Assembly: GCA_937864115.1 (NCBI GenBank)
Contig: CALMII010000028.1
Location: forward strand, 248,001 to 312,000
Length of the DNA: 64,000 nucleotides
Reading direction: 5' to 3'
Origin: an uncultured Steroidobacter sp.
Lineage (GTDB): Bacteria > Pseudomonadota > Gammaproteobacteria > Steroidobacterales > Steroidobacteraceae
Numbering within the stretch: the stretch's first letter is position 1; each line of letters opens with the position of its first letter. The translations under genes were made by a program, and so were the position numbers. The notes beneath the pieces are model-generated. The model did no database searches, was not told where the DNA came from, and was given only the letters and a program-made list of their open reading frames with translations. Positions 25,082 to 32,674 of this stretch are shown one piece after another.

Positions 25082-26512
25082 ATGTACGACTTCAGAAAAT
25101 TCTTCATCGATGGCGCGTGGGTCGCGCCCGCCGGACGGCGCGAGCACCAGGTGATCAACCCGGCCACCGAGGAGCCGATCGGCACGGTCCTGCTCGGCAC
25201 GGCCGACGACGTCGATGCAGCGGTGCGCGCCGCGCGCCGCGCCTTCGAAAGTTTTTCCCAAACCACGCGCGAGGAACGCATCGCCCTCCTCGAACGCATC
25301 GTCAAAGTTTTCCAATCGAAGATGCAGCGCATGGCGACCGCCATTTCCGATGAGATGGGCGCGCCGATGAAGCTGGCATTGAATGCCCAGGCCGGCAGCG
25401 GCGTGGGACATTTCGCGACCGCGCTGGCCGTGCTCAAGGACTTCGAGTTCGAAGAACAGCTCGGCAACACGCGCATCCGTCGCGAACCGATCGGCGTCTG
25501 CGGGCTGATCACGCCCTGGAACTGGCCGATCAACCAGATCGCCTGCAAGGTCGCGCCCGCGCTGGCAACGGGCTGCACCGTCGTGCTGAAGCCGAGCGAA
25601 GTCGCGCCGCTGAGCGCGCATGTCTTCGCCGAAATCATGGAAGAAGCCGGCGTGCCGAAGGGCGTGTTCAACCTGGTCGACGGCGATGGCCCGGGCGTGG
25701 GCGAGGCGATCTCGCGTCATCCCGACATCGACATGGTGTCGTTCACCGGCTCGACCCGCGCCGGCGTGCTCGTGGCCAAGGCCGCCGCCGATACGGTGAA
25801 GCGCGTGTCGCAGGAACTCGGCGGCAAGTCCGCCAACATCATTCTCGACGATGCGGATCTCAATGCGGCGGTGAAGACGGGCGTCATCTCGATGATGTCG
25901 AACACCGGCCAGTCGTGTAACGCGCCGTCGCGCATGCTGGTGCCGGCGAAGCTGTACGACGAAGCCGTGCAGATCGCGAAGGCCGTCGCCGAGAAATCGC
26001 GCGTCGGCGATCCGAAGGCCGAAGGCATCACGATGGGCCCGGTCTCCAACCGCACGCAGTTCGAGAAAATCCAGGGCCTGCTGAAGAAGGGCATCGAGGA
26101 AGGCGCCACCGTCGTCATCGGCGGACCGGGCCGCCCCGACGGCCTGGACAAGGGCTACTTCATCAAGCCCACCGTGTTCGCGAACGTGAACAACGGCATG
26201 ACCATCGCGCGCGAAGAAATCTTCGGGCCGGTGCTGTGCATGATTCCGTACCAGACTGAAGAAGAAGCGATCCGCATCGCCAACGACACGGTGTACGGGC
26301 TGTCCGGTTACGTGTACTCCGGGAATATCGAGAACGCGCGGCGGGTGGGCAATCGCCTGCGCACCGGCATGGTCCACCTCAACGGCGCCGCCACCGACGT
26401 CAACGCGCCGTTCGGCGGCTACCGGCAGTCGGGCAACGGACGCGAGTGGGGACGCGAGGGATTCAAGGAGTTTCTGGAGACGAAGGCAGTGATGGGGTAC
26501 GGCAACGCGTAG
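25082..26512 (+). CDS. NAD(P)-dependent aldehyde dehydrogenase
   Basis: This 476-residue aldehyde dehydrogenase superfamily enzyme is complete. It has the coenzyme-binding GLITPWNWPINQIACKVAPA, the glycine motif SFTGSTRAG, the general-base Glu in VSQELGGKSANIIL, the catalytic Cys in NTGQSCNAPSRM near residue 280, and EEIFGPVLCM. The start ATG 25082 is decided by GGAGG 7 bases upstream. The substrate is not evident. The neighbourhood of kdgK and uxaC would suit a sugar-derived aldehyde such as a ketoglutarate semialdehyde, but the sequence most resembles broad-range aldehyde dehydrogenases, so this remains inference. Confidence 0.92.
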   Translation: MYDFRKFFIDGAWVAPAGRREHQVINPATEEPIGTVLLGTADDVDAAVRAARRAFESFSQTTREERIALLERIVKVFQSKMQRMATAISDEMGAPMKLALNAQAGSGVGHFATALAVLKDFEFEEQLGNTRIRREPIGVCGLITPWNWPINQIACKVAPALATGCTVVLKPSEVAPLSAHVFAEIMEEAGVPKGVFNLVDGDGPGVGEAISRHPDIDMVSFTGSTRAGVLVAKAAADTVKRVSQELGGKSANIILDDADLNAAVKTGVISMMSNTGQSCNAPSRMLVPAKLYDEAVQIAKAVAEKSRVGDPKAEGITMGPVSNRTQFEKIQGLLKKGIEEGATVVIGGPGRPDGLDKGYFIKPTVFANVNNGMTIAREEIFGPVLCMIPYQTEEEAIRIANDTVYGLSGYVYSGNIENARRVGNRLRTGMVHLNGAATDVNAPFGGYRQSGNGREWGREGFKEFLETKAVMGYGNA

Positions 26513-26516
26513 AACG

Positions 26517-26638
26517 GCGACAGGCTACGGGCGACAGGCGACGGCCAGATGAATCGTCAGGTTCTTGCTGTCGCCTGTAGCCTGTAGCCTGTAGCCCGTA
26601 GCCTGTAGCCTGTAGCCCGTAGCCTGTCGCCTGTCGCC
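26517..26638. repeat. Inverted arrays of 7-bp units (family B, copy 3)
   Basis: The left arm 26517-26543 has about three to four heptamers. The right arm, from about 26569 to 26638, has ten (TGTCGCC, TGTAGCC and CGTAGCC). It lies between convergent genes and the right arm touches the stop codon at 26639 with no spacer. It is the longest of the three copies. Confidence 0.88.
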
Positions 26639-27388
26639 CTACCTCACCGGCCCCGCCTCCGGGTCAGGCGCCGGCGGCGCGCTCGTCATGCGATCGTAGA
26701 TGCGATGCACCTTGATGCCTGACAGCAGCGTGTCGCCGCCCCACTTGATCTCCGATTCGAGCTGGTCGGTTTTCGGCAGCCAGCGATACCTCTCGGTGAC
26801 GCGCGGGCCCTTGCGCGCCTTGCGATCGATCACGAACCACTGACCGTCCCAGCCGATGCTCGAATCGGCGAGTTCGCCCTGCGGCATCGACACCTGGCTC
26901 TGGCTGCCGGCCTCGAAACGTCGCGTGTCGAGCTGCGAGCGGATGTCGATCGTCGCGCCCGCCTGCGTGATGACCAGGGTGTCGGAAATATTGAGCATGC
27001 GGCGCAGGTTGTCGTTGGGACGCGGCTTGCGCTTCTGCGACGGATCGGGCGGCGGCGCCTTCCGCGCGTCGTCTTCCGGCGGCGGCAGCGGCATGCCCAG
27101 CGGCGGAATACCGAGCGGATCCGTGCGGCGCGCGTCGCGCATCCAGCGTTCATGCTGCGTGCGCAGTTCGTCGAGCCGTTCCTGCAACAGCGCTTCGGCG
27201 TCGTCGCTCCTGGCCGCATTGATCTGCCAGTTGCCGCTCAGATCGACGCCTTTGGGCGCGGCGGCGCCGTAGGCCGCGAAGGTCGTCTGCGAAAAGCACA
27301 GCAGCAGCGCGCCGACGCTCGCGGCGATGCCCGGCGAAAATCGAGAATGGATCAAGCGCGCTCCGGTGATTCGTGTGGCCCCGCTCAT
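26639..27388 (-). CDS. Exported hypothetical protein
   Basis: This is a 249-residue protein of unknown function. A hydrophobic export segment (about 20-38, PGIAASVGALLLCFSQTTF) ends in AAYGAAAPKG. The mature part begins VDLSGNWQINAARSDDAEAL, the LSGxWxLNxxxS pattern seen in many exported proteobacterial proteins of lipocalin-like character. A proline-rich linker (PPLGMPLPPPEDDARKAPPP) follows, then a second domain (LVITQAGATIDIRSQLDTRR, WVIDRK-like and ERYRWLPKTDQLESEIKWGG). The repeated pairing of a LSGxW opening with a test-and-response-like C-terminus suggests one beta-sheet domain. A family B repeat directly follows its stop codon. The start is ATG 27388. Confidence 0.65.
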   Translation of the reverse strand: MSGATRITGARLIHSRFSPGIAASVGALLLCFSQTTFAAYGAAAPKGVDLSGNWQINAARSDDAEALLQERLDELRTQHERWMRDARRTDPLGIPPLGMPLPPPEDDARKAPPPDPSQKRKPRPNDNLRRMLNISDTLVITQAGATIDIRSQLDTRRFEAGSQSQVSMPQGELADSSIGWDGQWFVIDRKARKGPRVTERYRWLPKTDQLESEIKWGGDTLLSGIKVHRIYDRMTSAPPAPDPEAGPVR

Positions 27389-27463
27389 GCGTGGGACCCA
27401 TCAGAACCGAATCGGTTCGAGCGCGCAACGCTCAGGCGGCGCCGGGCTCAGGCGGATCCGGGC

Positions 27464-27943
27464 TCAGCCGGCGCCGGCCGGCGCCGTTCCTGCCGGCAGG
27501 TCGAATTCGCCCTTGGTCGAGAAGCGGTTGGTGCCGAACGTCGAGCCGCTCAGCTTGCCCTTCATTTCGTACTGGATCTTGCGCGTGCCATCGCCCTGCA
27601 TGATCCCGATGGCCTGACGGATCATCCGGAAGGCCGAGATCGTGACCGGCACGCTGATCACCGTTTCGCCGAACCGCGGCACCGTGCCGCCTTCGGGACT
27701 CACGCCGCTCGCGAAGCTCTTGCCCTGCACGTCCATTTCCAGCGAGACGCCGTTGTAGGTGATGGCGGCATCGTTCGGATTCTGCACGCGCAGTTTCACC
27801 GTCATGCGCAATTCCATGCCCTGCCCCTGCAGCGGCTCGATGCCGGCGACCGTGACCTGCAGGGGATCGCGACCGGGCATGCTGGCGCAGGCGCCGAGCG
27901 CGAGAAGCAGCAGGACGAGCAGCGATCGATACAGTGCGGGCAT
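27464..27943 (-). CDS. LEA14-like (WHy domain) lipoprotein
   Basis: This 159-residue protein has a lipoprotein signal peptide with lipobox LALGAC and a mature region beginning ASMPGRDPLQVTVAGIEPL. The body (MTVKLRVQNPNDAAITYNGV, SLEMDVQGKSFASG, VSPEGGTVPRFGETVISVPV) is the water-stress/hypersensitive-response (WHy, LEA type 2) fold known from small periplasmic lipoproteins. Its role in bacteria is unclear; envelope protection under stress is the usual guess. The start is ATG 27943 because GGAG lies 7 bases upstream; the ATG at 27949 is too close to that site. It is divergent from the DUF2778-like gene at 28101. Confidence 0.85.
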   Translation of the reverse strand: MPALYRSLLVLLLLALGACASMPGRDPLQVTVAGIEPLQGQGMELRMTVKLRVQNPNDAAITYNGVSLEMDVQGKSFASGVSPEGGTVPRFGETVISVPVTISAFRMIRQAIGIMQGDGTRKIQYEMKGKLSGSTFGTNRFSTKGEFDLPAGTAPAGAG

Positions 27944-28100
27944 GAGCATTCTCCGGATCGGCCACGAGCTGGCACATTCTGAGCACCTACCGAGGTTTCA
28001 CGATCAGGACATTCCGGTGTCGTGACGCCCGCGGTGCGACGTCGAGCGCTGCAACGACAGATGTCCTGCACGACGCTGATGAAGCGACAGGAGGCTCACC

Positions 28101-28607
28101 ATGCTGCGCTATAGCATCGCCGACGAAATGCTCTACGGTACCGTGGCCGGAAAAAGCTTCTCGATGAAGGCTTGCTCCGGAGGTGGACGGGGCAGCTCCG
28201 CCGGGCTGCAGCGCAAGGACGTTGCACACTGGAACTCGCAGAAAAAAGCTCCGGCCGCCTTCGACGAAGCGAACCGCGGCGGCCCACTGCCGGCGGGGCA
28301 CTACCTGGCCGTCTACATCGGTCCGTACAAGACCTTCGGGGAATGCGCGCGGCTCGACCAGACGCTGACATCCATGCTCTACAGCGATCTGTCATCCGCC
28401 GCGGGCGTCAGCGTCACCGAGCGCGACGGCTTCCTCATCCATGGCGAGGGTCCCAAAGGCAGCGATGGCTGCATCGTGCCGGCAAGCAAGGTCGCGTTGA
28501 AGAAACTGCTGAGTGCGCTGAAGGCCGCCAATCGCCCGGTACTGCTCGAGGTTCACACCGAAGGCGTAAACGTCGACCGGCTGAGAGACACGGGGAATAT
28601 CGCCTAG
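28101..28607 (+). CDS. DUF2778/Tlde1-like L,D-transpeptidase-type protein
   Basis: This 168-residue protein has no signal peptide. The centre holds GGPLPAGHYLAVYIG, then FLIHGEGPKGSDGCIVPASK, a His ... Ser-x-Gly-Cys pattern like that of L,D-transpeptidase folds and of DUF2778 proteins, some of which are type VI secretion effectors (Tlde1) that attack peptidoglycan peptides. The N-terminus (MLRYSIADEMLYGTVAGKSF) and the WNSQKKAPAAFDEANRGGP segment fit that family loosely. A strong ribosome site, AGGAGG, lies 7 bases before the ATG. No type VI structural gene or clear immunity gene is seen; the divergent WHy lipoprotein is the only periplasmic neighbour. The fold is likely and the effector role only possible. 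Confidence 0.55.
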   Translation: MLRYSIADEMLYGTVAGKSFSMKACSGGGRGSSAGLQRKDVAHWNSQKKAPAAFDEANRGGPLPAGHYLAVYIGPYKTFGECARLDQTLTSMLYSDLSSAAGVSVTERDGFLIHGEGPKGSDGCIVPASKVALKKLLSALKAANRPVLLEVHTEGVNVDRLRDTGNIA

Positions 28608-28642
28608 GCTCCGCACTGCAGTTCGATCTTCGCATCGATGCA

Positions 28643-28686
28643 GAGCCCCCTCCCTGACCCTCCCCCGCTGCGCGGAGGAGGGAAGA
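28643..28686. repeat. Half copy of palindromic element E
   Basis: CCCCCTCCCTGACCCTCCCC followed by CGC-TGC-GCGGAGGAGGG is the left half of the element seen whole at 37025 and 44886. It lies just downstream of the formylglycine-generating enzyme gene and of the DUF2778-like gene (convergent). Confidence 0.75.
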
Positions 28687-28695
28687 ACGACGAAC

Positions 28696-29895
28696 TCAGT
28701 CGCGTTGCGCCGTTCGCGCGTCCGCCGGCGCCGGCGCATCCTTCACCAGCCGGAAGCCGACATGGCTCATCGGATTCATCGGATCGTTGCCGCGGCGCGC
28801 GCTCGGCCGGTAGCTCAGGCAGTAGTCGACGTTGCACAGGAACGAACCGCCGCGGATCACGCGGCGCGGCGCGCCGGGAATGCCGAGCGAATCGTCGGGA
28901 TCCCAGGAATCGCTCGGGCCGGTGGGATTGTCGATCACGTTGCTGCCGTACTGCTGCAGTTCGCGATCGAAGAAATCGGCGCGATACCAGTCGGAGGCCC
29001 ACTGCCACGCATTGCCCGTCATGTCGACGAGGCCGTAGCCGTTCGGCGGGAACGTGCCGACGCGCATCGTGCCGGTCGCGCCGCCGGCTTTCGGATTCAC
29101 CACCGGAAAGCGGCCCTGGCGCGACACGTCCCAGATGTTCGCCATCGATTCGCCGTTCGGCTTGAATTCCTCGCCCCAGGTGTAGGTGGCCTGTTCGAGT
29201 CCGCCGCGCGCCGCGAACTCCCACTCGGCCTCGGTCGGCAGACGCTTGCCGGCCCACTTCGCGTACGCGAGGACGTCTTCGTAGCTGACCTGCACGACGG
29301 GATGATCGTCCTTGCCGTCGATGTTGCTGTCGGGGCCGCGCGGATGCTGCCAGTTCGCGCCGGGAACGTAGCGCCACCACTGCGCCACGTTGCCGTAGTC
29401 GACCGGCGCATCGGTGCCGACGAACACCATCGCGCCCGCCACCATCGCCTCGTCCGGCGGTTGCGGCGTATCCGGCGGCAGCTGCACCTTGAGATCCTCC
29501 CAGCGCGGTTTGCGTTCCGCGGTCGTCACGTAGTTCGTGGCTGCGACGAACTCGCGGAACTGCGCGTTGGTGACGTGCGTGCGATCCATCCAGAAACCGT
29601 TCACGCGCACCCGGTGCGTCGGCCGTTCGTTGCGCTGGGCGAGCCGGTGATCGCTGCCCATCAGGAACTCGCCGCCGGGAATCCAGGCCATGTCCTGCGG
29701 TCCCGTGACGCCATCGCCGAGGATGGCGTCCGGCTTCGCGACCACGGCCGGCGCCGCGACAGCGGGTTGGGAATCTTTCTGCAGCCACGCGGCCGCGGCG
29801 AATCCCACGCCGCCGCCGATCGCGGCGATCGAGATCAGGATGACGGGCAGCGAAGTCCGCGACGCGGGTGTATCGGTCCGAGGTTGTTTGCTCAT
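28696..29895 (-). CDS. Membrane-anchored formylglycine-generating enzyme (SUMF1 family)
   Basis: This is a 399-residue SUMF1-family protein. One N-terminal transmembrane anchor (about 12-35, LPVILISIAAIGGGVGFAAA) places the enzyme domain in the periplasm. The FGE fold starts with MAWIPGGEFLMGSDHRLAQR and continues with VNGFWMDRTHVTNAQFREFV, RLPTEAEWEFAARGG and VIRGGSFLCNVDYCLSYRPS. Both active-site cysteines are present, C354 and C359, spaced 5 apart as in true formylglycine-generating enzymes; many SUMF1 relatives lack them. Such enzymes oxidise a Cys in sulfatases to formylglycine. No sulfatase is seen in the window. The start ATG 29895 lies 34 bases after the MASE1 kinase stop, so the two are probably cotranscribed. 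The periplasmic location is unusual for bacteria and is inferred from the anchor. Confidence 0.88.
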   Translation of the reverse strand: MSKQPRTDTPASRTSLPVILISIAAIGGGVGFAAAAWLQKDSQPAVAAPAVVAKPDAILGDGVTGPQDMAWIPGGEFLMGSDHRLAQRNERPTHRVRVNGFWMDRTHVTNAQFREFVAATNYVTTAERKPRWEDLKVQLPPDTPQPPDEAMVAGAMVFVGTDAPVDYGNVAQWWRYVPGANWQHPRGPDSNIDGKDDHPVVQVSYEDVLAYAKWAGKRLPTEAEWEFAARGGLEQATYTWGEEFKPNGESMANIWDVSRQGRFPVVNPKAGGATGTMRVGTFPPNGYGLVDMTGNAWQWASDWYRADFFDRELQQYGSNVIDNPTGPSDSWDPDDSLGIPGAPRRVIRGGSFLCNVDYCLSYRPSARRGNDPMNPMSHVGFRLVKDAPAPADARTAQRD

Positions 29896-29929
29896 GGCGC
29901 GATGGTTGTCGGATCGGCGGTGGCGGGCG

Positions 29930-32008
29930 CTAGGTAATTTCCGCAGTCGCGTCCTCTTCCGCACCGGCGACCGGCACGGTGAAGGAGAACGTCGCGCCTG
30001 CATCGGCATTGTTCGCCGCCCAGATGCGCCCGTCGTGCGCGGCAATGATGGTGCGGGCGATCGACAGGCCGAGCCCCATGCCGCGCTGGTTGGTGGTGAA
30101 GAACGATTCGAACAGCAGCGGCATGCGCTCGGCGGGAATGCCGCAGCCGCAGTCGCGCACGGACACTTCGACACCCAGCGTCTCGTGGCGGCGCGTGCTC
30201 ACGGTCACCTGCCGGTCCGCCTCGGGCACGTCGGTCTCCGCGTCCATGGCGTTCACGATCAGGTTGACCAGCACCTGCTGCAACTGGGTGGCATCGCCCA
30301 GCACCGGCGGCAGGTCGGCGGCGAGTTCCTCGTGCAGGCGCACGCGGCGACGTTCGAGATCGCCCGCCAGCAACCGGCACACCTCGCGCACCGCGGTATT
30401 GACGTCCAGCGCGCTGCGCTGCATCGGCTGGTTGCGCACGAAGGCGCGGATGGAACGGATCGTGTCGTCGGCGCGCAGATCGTACTGGCGGATCGAGCCC
30501 ATGATCCCGATCAGCTCGTCGATGGGCGGATCGGGCCGCTGCAGCAGATTGCGCGCGGCATCGGCGCTCAGCAGGATCGCGCTCAGCGGCTGGCGGATCT
30601 CGTGCGCGATCATCGCCGTCAGTTCGCCCATGACGGCGAGGCGCTGCGCGTGGGCGAGCGCACGCGTCGCCTCCGCGGCGCGACGGCGATCCGTGACGTC
30701 CGTGACTGCACCGATGAAGCCGAGAAATTCGCCGTCCGGCGCGTAGCGCGGCACGCCCGTCGTATGCACCCAGCGATACTCGCCGTCGTGGCGGCGGTGC
30801 CGGTACTCGGCATCGAAGCGCTGACGCAGCCGGAATGAAGTATCGAAGAGTTCGCGCAGGCGCGGCCGATCGTCCGGATGCACGCGCTCGCCCCAGCGTT
30901 CGTGACGCGAGTCGTCGGGCGAACGGCCGCTGAAGGCCAGCCAGCCCTCGTTGCTGAATTCGTTGCGTTGACCCGCGTCGACCTGCCAGATCATCACCGG
31001 CGCGGCATTCGCGATGGAGCGGAAGCGTTCCTCGCTCTCGCGCAACGAACGTTCCGTGTGCCAGCGCTGTTCGACGACCACGGCGACGAGATACAGCGGT
31101 GCGGCGCGCAGCAGCAGATAGTTCTGCAGCGCATGAGCCGTATCGGTCGGCGACAGGTCCGCGAACGGACCGCGGTAGGCGAGCGCCGCCTGGATCATCA
31201 TCACCGCGAGCACCGTGATGGAACCGGAAGCGCCGAACATCCCGAAGCGCAACGCGGCCCACACCAGGAACGGGATCGGCAGATAGAAGCGCGTCTGCTG
31301 CAGTTCGATCGAGCCTTCGCCGGTGTTCGCCGCAACGTACGAAGTAATGAGAAGACCCGTCAGCAGCAGGCCGGCTTCGATGAGACGCCGCGTGTCGAGC
31401 AGCAGCGTTCGCAGATCCGAACCGAAGACCCAGTAACAGATCGCGGGCGTGACGATCAGATGCGCGAGCGCATTGCCCATGAACCACTGGTCCCACGAAA
31501 TCCAGAACGGGTCGCCGAGCAGATGCCGCGCGCCGGCACCCGCGACTGCGCCGAGCGCCGGAACGAGCAGCACGGCATGGAGCACGAACCAGGCGAAGCG
31601 CGGCACCGAGTCGAGCCGCAGCGGCGTGCCGACGAAACGCCGCAGCAGCACGGCGGCCAGCACGCATTTGGCCGAATCGATGACGAAGGTCGCCAGCAGG
31701 AACCACAGGGGAATGTCGTGCGCGACTTCCGAAAACACGCGGATCGGCAGCGCCGCCATCACGTACCAGCCCCATTGGCGCGGCGGCGTCATCAGCAGGG
31801 CACACAGCAGCACGGAATCGGGGAACCAGAACGGCGATGCCGACGCCTGGCTGAACGACATGCCGTAGCGGTAGGCGACGTAGAACGCCGCCAGGAACAC
31901 GGCGAACGACAGCCCGACGTGGAGCGTCTGCGCACGCACTGCCGATGCCGGCTGATCCACGGAGACTCCCATGACCGTTGCGCCTGTGTTCGCCGTGCGG
32001 CGACGCAT
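29930..32008 (-). CDS. MASE1-domain sensor histidine kinase
   Basis: This is a 692-residue membrane kinase. An eight-helix-type MASE1 sensor region (about 25-315) has FAVFLAAFYVAYRYGMSFSQ, FWFPDSVLLCALL and later helices. A PAS domain follows (about 330-450, RFRSIANAAPVMIWQVDAGQ, HPDDRPRL). The kinase core has MIAHEIRQPLSAILLSADAA (H-box), NLIVNAMDAE, VRDCGCGIPAERM and GMGLGLSIARTI. There is no receiver. The H-box AHEIRQPLSAI is of the kind found in quinone- or oxygen-linked kinases such as FixL and RegB relatives. The start could be ATG 32008 or ATG 31972 (MGVSVDQPA); neither has a clear ribosome site. The FGE gene follows closely. Confidence 0.92.
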   Translation of the reverse strand: MRRRTANTGATVMGVSVDQPASAVRAQTLHVGLSFAVFLAAFYVAYRYGMSFSQASASPFWFPDSVLLCALLMTPPRQWGWYVMAALPIRVFSEVAHDIPLWFLLATFVIDSAKCVLAAVLLRRFVGTPLRLDSVPRFAWFVLHAVLLVPALGAVAGAGARHLLGDPFWISWDQWFMGNALAHLIVTPAICYWVFGSDLRTLLLDTRRLIEAGLLLTGLLITSYVAANTGEGSIELQQTRFYLPIPFLVWAALRFGMFGASGSITVLAVMMIQAALAYRGPFADLSPTDTAHALQNYLLLRAAPLYLVAVVVEQRWHTERSLRESEERFRSIANAAPVMIWQVDAGQRNEFSNEGWLAFSGRSPDDSRHERWGERVHPDDRPRLRELFDTSFRLRQRFDAEYRHRRHDGEYRWVHTTGVPRYAPDGEFLGFIGAVTDVTDRRRAAEATRALAHAQRLAVMGELTAMIAHEIRQPLSAILLSADAARNLLQRPDPPIDELIGIMGSIRQYDLRADDTIRSIRAFVRNQPMQRSALDVNTAVREVCRLLAGDLERRRVRLHEELAADLPPVLGDATQLQQVLVNLIVNAMDAETDVPEADRQVTVSTRRHETLGVEVSVRDCGCGIPAERMPLLFESFFTTNQRGMGLGLSIARTIIAAHDGRIWAANNADAGATFSFTVPVAGAEEDATAEIT

Positions 32009-32049
32009 GAGTTGTCGGGGCGCGGGCGATTATGCCTCTTCCCTTCTCC

Positions 32050-32105
32050 CTGTAGGTCAGGCTTCAGCCTGACTCCGAAAAGGCCGGCTAAAGCCGGCCC
32101 CACAG
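32050..32105. repeat. REP-like double-hairpin repeat (family A, copy 3)
   Basis: The GTCAGGCT/AGCCTGAC hairpin (loop TC) is followed by GGCCGGCT/AGCCGGCC (loop AA), bounded by CTGTAG and CCACAG. It lies between the RidA stop (32126) and the MASE1 kinase start. Confidence 0.9.
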
Positions 32106-32125
32106 CCAGAGATCGAGAGAGACAG

Positions 32126-32533
32126 CTACGACCCCGGCGGCGCAGCCCCCGCCGCGCCGCGCTTCTTCGCCGTCACCTGGATTTCGATCTTCATGCGCGG
32201 ATCGGCGAGACCCGCCGCAATCATCATCGCCGCCGGACGCACCTCGCCGAAGTACCGGCGCAGCACCGGCCAGCACTGCTCGAACTCGCTCGCCACCGGC
32301 ACGACGTAAATCACGCGCACCACGTCGGCGAGCGTCGACCCTGCCTGCGCCAGCGCCTGCTCGATGTTCTTCAGGCATTGCTCCGTCTGCTCGACGATGC
32401 CGTCCCGGATCGTCATGGTCGTGTAATCGAAGCCGGTCGTGCCCGAAACGAACACCCAGCCGTCGTCGACGACGGCGCGCGAATAACCGATGTCGCGCTC
32501 GAAGGTGGAGCCGGAGCTGATGAGTTGGCGCAT
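32126..32533 (-). CDS. RidA family (YjgF/UK114) imine/enamine deaminase-like protein
   Basis: This 135-residue protein has the RidA fold: SRAVVDDGWVFVSGTTGFDY, QTEQCLKNIEQALAQAGSTL, DVVRVIYVV and PRMKIEIQVTAKK. The Arg in DPRMKIEI is at the position of the conserved substrate-binding Arg, so 2-aminoacrylate-type deaminase activity is possible. The C-terminus is a short unconserved tail. The start ATG 32533 (MRQLISSGSTFE) fits the family length. It is divergent from the RND operon and does not obviously belong to it. Confidence 0.9.
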   Translation of the reverse strand: MRQLISSGSTFERDIGYSRAVVDDGWVFVSGTTGFDYTTMTIRDGIVEQTEQCLKNIEQALAQAGSTLADVVRVIYVVPVASEFEQCWPVLRRYFGEVRPAAMMIAAGLADPRMKIEIQVTAKKRGAAGAAPPGS

Positions 32534-32674
32534 GGGCGAGACCGCGGCGGATGGGACGGTCGCAGGATAGTCGACCGCGAGCGGGACCGGGCACTGCTCG
32601 TCGCACAAGCCGGGCGCCTCATTGTCGGCAACTACGGTATCGGCATCCGCCGGACGCTCAAGCACAATGGCCGC

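Noticed and set aside
9558..26638. Heptamer arrays considered as CRISPR or VNTR
   Set aside because: Units are 7 bp without unique spacers, arranged as inverted arms, and there are no cas genes.
30878..32674. Upstream extension of the adaptor gene, giving a 984-codon frame
   Set aside because: The extension is antisense to the MASE1 kinase and RidA. The lipoprotein signal starts at 32675.
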